Shown one piece after another: positions 49,606 to 59,835 of a stretch of 64,000 nt of DNA (positions are counted from its first letter, which is position 1; every line of letters begins with the position of its first letter). Source of the stretch: Protula sp. h YS-2021 (lineage: Eukaryota; Annelida; Polychaeta; Sabellida; Serpulidae); contig CATKHT010000062.1 of the NCBI GenBank assembly GCA_949752745.1, positions 21,028 to 85,027 on the forward strand, given 5' to 3'. A program made the position numbers and the translations under genes. Below the pieces are notes generated by a model. The model did no database searches. It was not told the origin of the DNA and saw only the letters and a program-made list of their open reading frames with translations.

Positions 49606-49800
49606 TGAGCCGTGAGCCAGCGGCTAAAACCGCCATGGGGGGGGGGGGGGGTGGTGGAGCCATGAGCCGGGGGGGTCTCTATGAGCCCTTTGCTGTCCGG
49701 GTGCTCGAGTGCTCGGGTGCTCGAGTGCTCGAGTGCTCAAGTGCTCAAGTGCTCGAGTGCTCGGGCGCCATTTTGTCCGGGTGCCATTTTGTTCGGGTGC
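49606..49800. repeat. G-run and GTGCTCGAGTGCTCGGGT minisatellite
   Basis: A segment GTGAGCCGTGAGCC and AGCGGCTAAA, also found beside the divergent promoter at 35236-35260, is followed by G-runs and about ten 10-bp GTGCTCGAGT/GTGCTCGGGT units (49690-49765). Confidence 0.7.
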
Positions 49801-50257
49801 CATTTTGTTGTTTGAATGGCCGCCCGTTTGAATGGTCGTTTGAATGGCCGCCCGTTTGAATGGCCGCCCACTCTCCATATTACGTCATTACGACGTTCAT
49901 ATGACGCTCATATGACGTTCATATGACGTTCATATCACCTCCATATCACCTCCATATCACCTCCATATCACGTCTATATATCACGTCTATATCACGTCAA
50001 AATGACCTCACTGTTTTAAAAGCCCCATGGGGCTATCAAAACACCTCCTGACGTCATTATGACGTTCATATGACGTCCATATCACAACCATATGACAACC
50101 ATATGACGTCAATATGACGTCAATATGACGTTCACATGACGTCAATATGACGTCAATATGACGTCACTGTTTTAAAAGCCCCATGGGGCTATCAAAACAC
50201 CTCCTGACGTCATTATGACGTCACTTCCTGTTTTAAAAGCCCCACTTTTACCCTACT
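49800..50257 (-). repeat. Right TIR of the Polinton with TGACGTCA array
   Basis: Reverse complement of the left TIR, somewhat longer because of extra repeat units (ATCACCTCCAT blocks near 49930-49980). It contains GTTTGAATGGCCGCCCG, the TGACGTCA array (to 50228), two AGCCCCATGGGGCT palindromes and the terminal CACTTCCTGTTTTAAAAGCC leading to CTACT. Confidence 0.85.
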
Positions 50258-50263
50258 GCATTA
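50258..50263. repeat. 6-bp target site duplication, right (GCATTA)
   Basis: Matches the left ACATTA at five of six positions. Confidence 0.75.
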
Positions 50264-52114
50264 ACAATTTTTGTACCACAAACGGAAGACATATTTTTTG
50301 GGAAATACTAATGAGCATTATTATGTTTGAATATTTAACATTGAAATATCGGGTGAGAAACCTTGACCTTAGTACAAAATGAACAGATGAAGTTTCCAAC
50401 TGAAACTAATAAAATCTCCATGATCAAATAATTATATGTTAGTTGTTATTCACATGGAACGTGAAGGTAAATTAGGATGGTATTGGCTGGCCCTAAAATA
50501 TTCTGTAAGAACTGTGTTAACTTTCGAGAATTAAGTTTTAGTTTTTAAGTTATAAATTCCTTGATTGCAAAACCCGAACTAGTAAGTTATTGTTTACATA
50601 AAACTACATTTATAGACAGTCTGCAGTTATAATTGATAAAAAGGGCACTCAAAATAAACCCTCATTACAACAAGACAAAGCTGTCTGAGAGCCAATTATG
50701 GGGGGAAGATTTTCTGTCTGATATTTATATGAATTGTGAGAAATTAAGTGGTTTTGTGCGAGGCAGGATCTGTAACATATTGCGTAATCATTGAGTTAGC
50801 AAATCAAGTGTAATAGCTGCAATTCCATAACCCTCCCCTTTCCCCCTTCCCCATCCCCCCCCCTCCCGTAACAGTGACTTTATCTAACCTGGTGGCATAC
50901 TATTTTTTTCTCGCGATTAGACAAAAAGTAGCGTAATGCCGAAATGCTGTCATTATTTTTAAAAAAAGGAAAAGAGGGCTAAGATTGTTAGATCTTTGGG
51001 TGGTTCATTTTAATATTAGATACGAGTGTTTTGAATCCTGTTTGCCACTGGGACAATATTTCCTTTGGTAGGAAAAAAACTTTAAAAATGTTGCTGATGT
51101 GTTTGCAGGTCATAACGTCCTCATGTATTTTCTTCTTTTTTTTATCAGAGCCATGAGTGCTGCCTGAGGAAGAGGAAGGGGGAGGGGGAGGGGGAGCTCG
51201 GGGGGGGGGGAGAAGCGGGTAGGGATGGCATTGCCTAAAGTATTGAAGCAATCTTATAATTGACTTGTCACTGAGTGACTTGCCAAGGGGCTATTGAAAT
51301 TGTGCTGGCGTCACTTTCGCCATTTTTTTTTTGTCATTTTGTTCTTGCCAGATCGCGTCTGGCCTCAAAATTATCCCCTTCCCTTTCTCAGTGTTCATTA
51401 TTATTATTTTTTTTTGGGGGGGGGGTGGGTTAGGGGGGAGGGGGGGGGGAGTTGTTGAACAAGCGTGGTAACAAATTTCATGTCAAGTTTTGGTTTTTAT
51501 GAATGGTGTGGATACATATTCGAATTTGGTTAAATTTAATACACCCAATGCACACACTAATTCTCAGCGGCCGGGTACAGACAATTTACCCAAGTTATTT
51601 CAAATCGAATAAAAATTTTCAGACCATAGAAGTGTTAACAGATTAAACCTTATATAAACGGGGTAAGATTGGGGAGCTTATGATATTTCAGAAATTCAGT
51701 AACACAGTCAGATTCTGTTTTTGTTTTTCCAGAACTGGTTACAATTCCACAAATATAGTTCTTTCCAAATTTGTTCGTCTATAAATGGATGGCCGTTCCA
51801 TAAACCTAATCAAAAGTTTCACAAGCCCACACAAATTTCACCATCATTTTAAAATTCTATTCTTTTTTAGCCAAATGTTTATTTTATAATATTTTTTAAA
51901 CAGGTTTTTTATGCTGTATTTGAGCAATTTGCTGACTCAGCATTTACATATAATTGGATCGAATATGACACCCTTATTTGCTAAATCAGTGCGTCATACT
52001 CAATATTTATATAATTAGACTACATTTTGAGTAGAATTTTATTCTGTATATTTCAGCTACAAGTACAATTTGAACTAACAATGTTATCATAGGGGAACTA
52101 ATGTTCTTGTCACA

Positions 52115-52490
52115 GGACTTAACTTTTCAAGTTCGACCGCACTTAACTAAGTAAAGCTAATCCTGGTGTGTTCCTTTTAATACTTTGACTTAAAACCCGG
52201 CTTAACTAATCCTGGGCGGTCTAAATATGATGTTTTTTTTTAATTACTGGCTCAGGATTGGCTCACAAAATGAGTATTCTAACATGACGTCACTCTAACG
52301 TTTCGTAATTACGATATCAAAAATTTTAAACTAAGCTAAACAAAACCCATTGAGCATTCCTGTTTCGGTTTAATTGCTTACGATTAAGTAATCCAGGCCG
52401 CATTAGTTAAATCCGGAGTGTGAACTTTTCATACTGCGGATTTCCCCAGAATTAGTTAACCCTAACATAATCGGCAGTGTGAAAACAACA
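52115..52490. repeat. Possible MITE-like foldback
   Basis: CTTAACTAATCCTGG near 52200 is mirrored by CCCAGAATTAGTTAA near 52448, and a second pair (AGTAATCCAGGC, ATTAGTTAAATCC) lies between. The ends are not sharp and no target duplication was found. Confidence 0.3.
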
Positions 52491-53094
52491 TAAACGTATC
52501 TTTTTAAACCTTTTAACGGCTTGTCTTTTTTGCTCACCAGAAGTCAAGCCACTTCTCTTAAGTGAGGGTCACTTGTCTCGGAGAGGGCGGCGGCGGTGGT
52601 TATGCGCATTAATATAACGTCGAGGGCTATGCTCAGTAAAGAACATTTCCCCCCTGTGGTGACAAGTAGCTGTCGTGGATAAATAGCGAAAAAAATAACA
52701 ATAATGATCTTCCAAAAACGGTTAATATTGGATGTTTTGAAAAAAAAATCATAAATGGTAAGAGGTTGTTTTTTCTTTCTTTCTCTAAAAAAATACATAT
52801 TACACATTAAAATAATAGTTAAATTATTTTATTTGTACGTTTAGTATGTAATTGTCAACATAGAATTTTGTCCTGGCTTTTAGAAGACGAATCGTCATCG
52901 AATCGTAGGCTTCTAAAACGCTGTGGTTTAATTTAACACCAGTCATATTGCTATTTCTGGCAGATGTACGAGAAACTCTTACGTATAATTCTCATTGCTT
53001 AAAATGAGTTGAAAATTTATCTGTTCAAATTAACAAATTTATTCAAAATTAAAATAAGAATCTTAGACATCTCTTAGACATGCCAAGTTTGGTA

Positions 53095-53680
53095 TATGAA
53101 TCCAGATTATGCGTAGTTTATGTACTGTTTTCGTACAGTTTATGTACATTTTATGTAGTTTATGTACAGTTTATGAACAGTTTACGTACAGTTTATGTAG
53201 TTTTTGTATATTTATGTACAGCTTTGTACAGTTTACGTACAGTTTATGTAGTTTTTGTACATTTATGTACAGTTTTGTACAGTTTACGTACAGTTTACAT
53301 ACATTTAACGTACAGTTTACATACATTTTACGTACGGTTTACATACATTTTACGTACAGTTTACATGCACTTTACGTAGAGTTTACATACATACATTTTA
53401 CGTACAGTTTACATACATTTTACGTACTGTTTACATACATTTTACGTACAGTTTACACACATTTTACGTACATTTTACATACATACATTTTACGTACAGT
53501 TTATGTACATTTTAAGTACAGTTTGCATACATACATTTTACGCACAGTTTACATACATTTTACGCACAGATTATGTACATTTTACGTACAGTTTGCATAC
53601 ATACATTTTACGTATGGTTTATGTACATTTTACGTACAGTTTACATACATAGATTTTACGTACAGTTTATGTACGGTGGA
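53095..53680. repeat. ~20-bp minisatellite (TTTACGTACAGTTTACATACA type)
   Basis: About 590 bp of units alternating TTTACGTACAG and TTTACATACA. The long open frames across it are low-complexity artefacts. Confidence 0.85.
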
Positions 53681-56600
53681 TCGTCGGAAATACGACCCCC
53701 AGCCATGGGACTACCGCAAACCGGTTCCTTTTCCCCCCGAGCCGGTCATTTGGGTGTCCACTGCATTCCTATGTCGTAAAACAAATTTTTACTCCTTTAC
53801 AATTTTCATTTCTAAATTCGTTTACATCCTAAAATATGGGCGCATTTTTCATCGAGAGCTTTTTTTTATGGAGCGGTTTTGTAACGGATTCTTCCCTGGT
53901 TAGGACATGCTAAAATATTAATGATAAAAAACTGAAGCGGTCTTCGCTCTTGGATCTTACACAGATAATTATAAATAATGTCATATTTTCACATTCAGTT
54001 TGTGATGAATAAGGAAACAACTGAAGCTTTTTCACTGGGAATGAAAAAAAAACGATTCTATAGAAAGGAGTTTCGTTTTAGAATTTCGAGATCCGTTATA
54101 CCCCCCCCCCGGGGGGGGGCGAGGGGGAAAGGGGGCGTTGGGTCTGTTGGGGCACTTGTTACGAGATATAATACCGCGCGGGAAAAGGGGGAAAATTTTT
54201 TGAGGCCAGACGAGGTCTGCGTTGAGTGCTAATTTGTTTAAAAAATAAAGTATTCAGTATTCGGTATAAAGGGAGTGGGCTATTCCGAATTTCACCCCGC
54301 GTTTCATGAAAAATGAGGGTTTTTTTTTTTTCAAAACTAGTACTCCGTTTTTTGGGGTCGTTTTAAAAAGTCGTAGGCATGCATGGCAACCCATCTTGGA
54401 GGGGTATTCCTTTTTTTCTTTTTTTCCCCTCCCTCTTTTTTTCTGCTCCCGCCATACATTCTCAACAGCATACAAAAAATGTTACACGAGCCCACTCACA
54501 TTTTGCCTTTTGCTTTCTGTATAAAAATTTTAGTCCTCAAAACTTGACAAAATTAGGGTCATGTATTTCCTGTAAAGAGACTCAATTTGCGAAGGTTTCT
54601 TTGTTCACTTGCCATTTTTTTGTCTCAATCTGCCGACGGTGATTTATTCTTAATTTGAATACTTTGATCTGTAGACAAGCAATTTCTTAGTATAAAAATA
54701 TTAAGCCCTCGCCAATTTCTTACCTGCTTTAATGTTTAATGGCTTGCTACCGTTAGAAAAAAAACAAGCTTTTCTTGGAGTGAGACTGGGTAAGTCAACT
54801 GGTGAGGTGAAACGATAGAAATAAAACAGTTATGAAGATATACGGCCCAGTGACCATTGCAATATGAGATTGACTCAGTGGGTTTGTTTAGGAGTTGGGG
54901 GGGGGGGAGGGGGGGAGGGGGGGGGAGAGATATCATGTAAAAAGTCGGACAAGTGACCCAATGTCGACTTCTTGGCAGCAATGTACTAAAGAGGCCACAG
55001 CTGCCCTTCCGTCAGCGTAGCCCCATCATAATCTGTTCAAAAGAAAACGAACATTGCTTGTGATTTCTTTTCTTTCCTTTCCCCCTTTTTGGGGTGCTAA
55101 AATCGCACATAATGGAATCATGATAGTAAATATAATATATATTTACACGTTAATTAAAATTATAAAGTACAGAATAATTTGCAATAAATTTTTAAGAAAG
55201 CGTATTTTATAATCGATTTCATTTCTGTCTTTTTAATGAAACTTTCCTACCACATCACCACACTTTTTTTATACTCTTTTCATATTTTGAAAAGAGTATG
55301 GAAATATAAATTTCTACATAAATTTCATGTGAAATTCTTTCAGAATTTTTTTACCTGTGTAATAACAAGCCAAAAAGGTTCTTATTAAGTGTGACAGTTC
55401 ACTATCCTGTGAACATTGCGACGTTTCATCAGCGTTGGATTGACGTTGCACCCGATGCCGGATCAAGGTCGGATTTTGATTGGTCATGGCAGTCGAAACA
55501 TTGACTACCTGTCAATGTTGGAGAGACGCCGATTAGCCTAAGTCTACCCAACATTGCAAATAGGTTGAAAATGGAAGTAGAACCAACGTCAGTTTTCCAG
55601 TTGGGTCAGGATTCTAAAGAACGATTGAATTAAAAGAAAGAAATAGGAAAACGGCACAGAAACTCAATTTACTCGAAAACTAACATTTTTATTGACTTTT
55701 AATGACTTTTAACGACCTTTTAGTGATATTAAAATGTCTTTTCCAGTGAGAAATGGCCAAGTGACTGCTGCGGCGTCATTTTCATTCCCCACCCCCCTTC
55801 CCATCCCCGGCACTGAGGCTAACATAATTTATCACCTCCTAAACTGGAGTCCAAAATTCTGGTGTTGAGTCCGTAGACACAAAACGATGACGTTGTTTAT
55901 GGGGAGCGGAAATGCGGCAACTGGCACCATATGGTCAGTGGTCGGCTGAAATATGTGTGGGGGCAGAGTGACGTCATGGATGTCCAAGCATTATTGTAAA
56001 ACACCATTTTTTTATCTTAAATCACTGACATGTTGATCGTTTAATTTGGCATATTGCAAAGAATCAAAATATATGCAAGTATAATGCGTCATCTTTTACG
56101 TGATTCTCCAGGTCGCTAGCTTATCAACATCCCTCTAAATGTCTCTATTCTCAAATTTGAAGGTAGTGCCTGAAGCCAACCAGACCTCTAGCACTCGGCC
56201 ATTGTCCTTTGTTGGCATAGAGTTTCGATGTATTTTTTTATTATTCTCAATGTGTGATGGACCCCACAATATCTAGGTCACCGCCCACATGTCTTATGTT
56301 ATCGCCCACATTTTCGTCAACATTTCACTAGAATGATAGACACTTGAAGTATATTGGACAATAACTACATTGGCAATGAGACCGTTTGAAGTCACAACGC
56401 ATAATAAATTACGTTTTCAGTCGTTGCTTTACTTAGACGTGTGCCCTTAAGGTGTAGAGCACTTTGGAAGTAACAGCAAACAAGTTTCAGGGAGTTTAGA
56501 TAAGTCATTCGAGCTTGTTTGGGTTCTGTACATGACAAACCTTCTTGGACTCAGCCAGCAGTTGTTTACTTCATTGTTCACCACCAATAAGCCTACGCTT

Positions 56601-56708
56601 AGCAAAATAGTTCCTTGATAAATCGTAGTATAACAACTGAAACAGCTTACAGAACAACAACAAAAAGTGGTAATTGTAAATGCAAGTAATTGTAGTTTTT
56701 GTGGTATA

Positions 56709-56714
56709 AATACA
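56709..56714. repeat. 6-bp target site duplication, left (AATACA)
   Basis: AATACA before the left end of element 3; an exact copy is at 61207-61212. Confidence 0.85.
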
Positions 56715-57060
56715 AGAAAGAGGGGTTCTACCGCAGTCAATCATCGTGACGTCATCAATCACGTGATCAATTAAGCCAATTAAGTCAATTAAGTCAATTA
56801 AGCCCGCTGTGACCTGTCAATCATTGTGACGCCATAATGACGTCATCATGTCTGGAAGTGACGTCATCATGTCTGGACCGGAAGTGACGTCATCATGTCT
56901 GTTTGATTGTATCTGCTTGAGTTTTTGGATGGAGCGCGCGCGCGTGTTGGGATGACGTGATGATGAAGGGTAAACGTCACAGCAGAGTGTACGTAAACGT
57001 CATTTTGTTTTCGTAATTTGAGATAACGGACTTCCGTTGAAGTGTGGAACTTTGCATATT
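56715..57060 (+). repeat. Outer left TIR of element 3
   Basis: Contains GTGACGTCATCAATCACGTG, three AATTAAG direct repeats, then three GGAAGTGACGTCATCATG-type ETS/CRE-like sites (about 56825-56895) and a GCGCGCGCG run (56936-56945). Mirrored at 60860-61206. Confidence 0.8.
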
Positions 57061-58150
57061 TGTAACATGTCGCCGTTTTAACTGTGTAAAAGTGAAAAAG
57101 TGGGATAACTTTCGTTATAGTTGACCGATTTACATGAAAATTTCACTGTTTGATTCAGTTTTATATCTAGTTTTGTTATAAAGTGGTCACAGGCTATTTA
57201 CACCGGTGACTATATGCATTTTTGTAACATGCCGCCATTTTAACTTTGTAAAACGTGAAAAATTGCGATAAGTTCCGTTATACTTGGTCGATTTACATGA
57301 AAATTTCACTGTTTGATTCAGTTTTATGTAAATTTTTAACATTAAGTGGTCACAGGCTATTTATACCGGTGGCTGTATGCATTTTTGTAACATGCCGCCA
57401 TTTTAACTTTGTAAAAAGTGAAAAATTGGCATAACTTCCGTTATACTTGGTCGATTTACATGAAAATTTCACTATTTGATTCAGTTTTATATCTAGTTTT
57501 ACCATTAAGTGGTTATAGGCTATTTGCGCAGCTGACTGTATGCATTTTTGTAACATGCTGCCATTTTAACTTTGTAAAAAGTGAAAATTTGGGATAACTT
57601 TCGCTATACTTGGTCGATTTACATGAAAATTTCACTGTTTGATTCAGTTTTATATCTAGTTTCGTTATAAAGTGGTTACAAGCTATTTACGCAGCTGGCT
57701 GTATGCATTTTTGTAACATGCCGCCATTGTAACTTTGTAAAAAGTGAAAAATTGAGATAACTTTCGCTATACTTGGTCGATTTACATGAAAATTTCACTG
57801 TTTGATTCAGTTTTATGTAACGTTTTAACATTAAGTGGTTATAGGCTATTTACACCGATGGCTGTATGCATAATGTGACATGCCGCCATTTTAACTTTGT
57901 GAAAAGTGAAAAAATGAGATAACTTTCGCTATAGTAGGTCGATTTGCATGAAACTTTCACTGTTTGGTTCAGTTTTATATCTAGTTTTTGTTATAATGTA
58001 GTCATGGGCTATTTGCGCAGCTGGCTGTATGCATAATTTGACATTCGCCATTTTAACTTTTTAAAAAGTGGAAAAGTGTAATAACTTTCGTTATGGTTAA
58101 CCGATTTGAATGAAAATTTCACCATTGAATTCAGTTTGATGTCTTAGTTT
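57060..58150 (+). repeat. ~160-bp tandem repeats, about seven copies (left arm)
   Basis: Units start with GATAACTTTCGTTATA-type sequence near 57111, 57270, 57427, 57591, 57755, 57916 and 58077. The inverted right arm (60180-60860) has only about four copies. Same family as the ~148-bp repeats of element 1. Confidence 0.85.
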
Positions 58151-58235
58151 ACATTAGTTTACATAGGTGGGTTGTTGGAATGGCGCGCGCCCACCATTCA
58201 AACATGTGTTTGAATTATTTTTACGTCAAACTATG

Positions 58236-58440
58236 GTTCAACAAGTTGTTTAGCAATTGTACAACAATTGTTCAACAAGCTGTTGTTCAACATGTTCAAC
58301 ATGTTGTTGAACATGTTCAACAACATGTTCAACATGTTCAACATGTTCAACAACATGTTCAACAAGTTGAACATGTTCAACATGTTCAACAACATGTTCA
58401 ACATGTTCAACAACATGTTCAACATGTTGTTGCACAAGTT
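58236..58440 (+). repeat. GTTCAAC palindromic array, left arm of element 3
   Basis: Same motif family as in element 1, shorter. A second block (58751-58866) directly precedes the TATA box of the zinc-finger gene, and the inverted counterpart is at 59836-60178. Confidence 0.8.
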
Positions 58441-58448
58441 GGTCGATT

Positions 58449-58461
58449 TGCTGAGTCAGCA
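58449..58461 (+). promoter_or_regulatory. T-MARE palindrome in element 3
   Basis: TGCTGAGTCAGCA, identical to the sites in element 1. A partial copy (TGCTGAGTCAG) is at 58587-58597. Confidence 0.55.
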
Positions 58462-58865
58462 ATTTTAGCAATTTTAACAAGTTTGGCATTTTTGAGCAAG
58501 TTACACACCATAGTTTGATTACATCGAAGTAACATAAAAGGAAGAGTGAGACATGCATTTCATACCTATCAAACAGAAACAAATTCTGCTGAGTCAGTTT
58601 TTTTTTGGTAAGGCGCGGGCCTGTTCGAATGACGTTATTATGACGTTATAATGATGACGTGATGACGTCATAATGATGTAATGATAACGTCATAAAGACG
58701 TCATGACGTTAGACTCCCCTAAGCGGCATAACCCTAACCCTAGGCGTAGACAACATGTTCAACAACATGTTGAACATGTTGAACTTGTTGAACTTGTTCT
58801 TCAACATGTTCTTCAACATGTTGTTCAACAAGTTGAACATGTTCAACATGTTGTTCAACAAGTTG

Positions 58866-58873
58866 TATATAAG
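58866..58873 (+). promoter_or_regulatory. TATA box of the zinc-finger gene
   Basis: TATATAAG, 61 bp before the ATG, at the end of a GTTCAAC block. Confidence 0.7.
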
Positions 58874-58926
58874 GCAATGTTTAAAGGCTTTTTCATCATT
58901 TCAAAAGTGCATGTTGAACCGAAAGG

Positions 58927-59661
58927 ATGTATAAATGCAACATTTGTTTGAAATCTTACAATTGGCCACAAAGTCTTAAAAGGCACTTAAAGAATGCTCA
59001 CACTTCAGAAGAAGAAGAATTGGAGATAGATATGGAAAACCCTGTAAAACCACCTATCACTGAAACTTTAGATGAGTCTTCTATGGAAAGTCAAAGCGTT
59101 AACATGACTGAAAAGAATGCACATGCTTGTACAGAATGTGATGCGTTGTACAACAGTCAAGAAGCTTTGTTCAAACATATGGAACATTGTGTTGAGGGTG
59201 ATGATGACGGCAGCTCTGAAAGTGAGTCAGAAACAGACTCTGAAAGTGAGTCAGAAACAGACTCTGTTTGGTATGATATGGTTCAAGAAGTCTACGATGA
59301 ATATGATAAGAAATTTCAAGAAAAGGTTTCAGAATATGAAGAACAAGGGCTTGAAGATGCGCGTGAAATAGCAAGTGATGACTTTCGACCCATTTATAAG
59401 CGTCGACTTAAACAACTGTTTATGAGACTATTCAAATATGCCCAACGTTTACAACAAAACGAACATTATGAAACCATTTTAGAAGACTTCAATTACTTTG
59501 TTGATGAAAAACATTACGAGTATTCAAAGGCACTAAAGGCGGCTATAAGAAGAAACGATGCATTCTTTGAAGAGCTTCTAGATGAGGAGGAAGATGAAAG
59601 CAGTGACGAAGAAAGCGATATGGATGCCAGTGAACAGAGTGAAGCAGATGAAGAAAAATAG
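58927..59661 (+). CDS. C2H2 zinc-finger / acidic-tail protein
   Basis: A 244-aa intact protein. Finger 1 is C4-x2-C7-x12-H20-x4-H25. Finger 2 is C68-x2-C71-x12-H84-x3-C88. Residues ~96-113 are a Ser/Glu repeat, 115-215 a helical domain ending in NYFVDEKHYEYSKALKAAI, and the last 30 residues are strongly acidic (EEDESSDEESD). Two DNA-binding fingers plus an acidic tail resemble a transcription activator, possibly of the element's own GTTCAAC or other arm repeats; this is inference. The homologue in element 1 (13529-14260) is about 85% identical in the readable part but lacks the ATG. Poly(A) signal AATAAA at 59795-59800. No outside family recognised. Confidence 0.75.
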   Translation: MYKCNICLKSYNWPQSLKRHLKNAHTSEEEELEIDMENPVKPPITETLDESSMESQSVNMTEKNAHACTECDALYNSQEALFKHMEHCVEGDDDGSSESESETDSESESETDSVWYDMVQEVYDEYDKKFQEKVSEYEEQGLEDAREIASDDFRPIYKRRLKQLFMRLFKYAQRLQQNEHYETILEDFNYFVDEKHYEYSKALKAAIRRNDAFFEELLDEEEDESSDEESDMDASEQSEADEEK

Positions 59662-59794
59662 ACTTATTTGACTAAACATTATAATAAAGACTTTGTAAAT
59701 CAATAAATGTTATAATATTGTTATAGATTTAAGCTGTATATATTTAAGTGTATTTAAGTGTATATAAGTGTATTTAAGTGTATTTAAATGTATT

Positions 59795-59800
59795 AATAAA
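59795..59800 (+). terminator. Poly(A) signal of the zinc-finger gene
   Basis: AATAAA, 134 bp after the stop codon. Confidence 0.6.
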
Positions 59801-59835
59801 CCTATTCAACATATGTCTTGTTTTTTCTTTGCTTG

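Larger units (their letters stand above)
19680..50257. mobile_element. Polinton (Maverick/adintovirus-like) element with nested gypsy insertion
   Basis: A 30,578-bp element, about 20.7 kb without the gypsy insertion at 38029-47911, which is in the usual Polinton range. Evidence: inverted termini beginning AGTAGGGTAAAAGTGGGGC on both ends, a 6-bp target duplication with one mismatch, and the diagnostic gene set of polB, integrase with chromodomain, packaging ATPase, adenain-like protease, hexon-like and penton-like capsid proteins. Rightward genes occupy 20.9-26.7 kb; leftward genes run from 35.2 down to 26.8 kb. Frameshifts in integrase and other genes make this copy unlikely to be autonomous. 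Confidence 0.93.
50264..56708. other. Noncoding host region with simple repeats
   Basis: No gene supported. Contents: C- or G-rich simple runs (50835-50870, 51170-51215, 51410-51450, 54895-54930), a possible foldback element (52115-52490), a ~20-bp minisatellite (53095-53680), an adjoining C-run/G-run inverted repeat (54100-54125), and a repeat-like stretch with AACGT motifs (about 55395-55620). Confidence 0.5.

Noticed and set aside
53080..53903. 264-codon open frame rich in Tyr/Phe/Thr
   Set aside because: It lies on the ~20-bp minisatellite. The repeating peptide reflects the repeat and stops being repetitive where the array ends.
58726..58740. Telomere-like CCCTAACCCTAGG
   Set aside because: Only about two units, inside element 3; too short to be telomeric.
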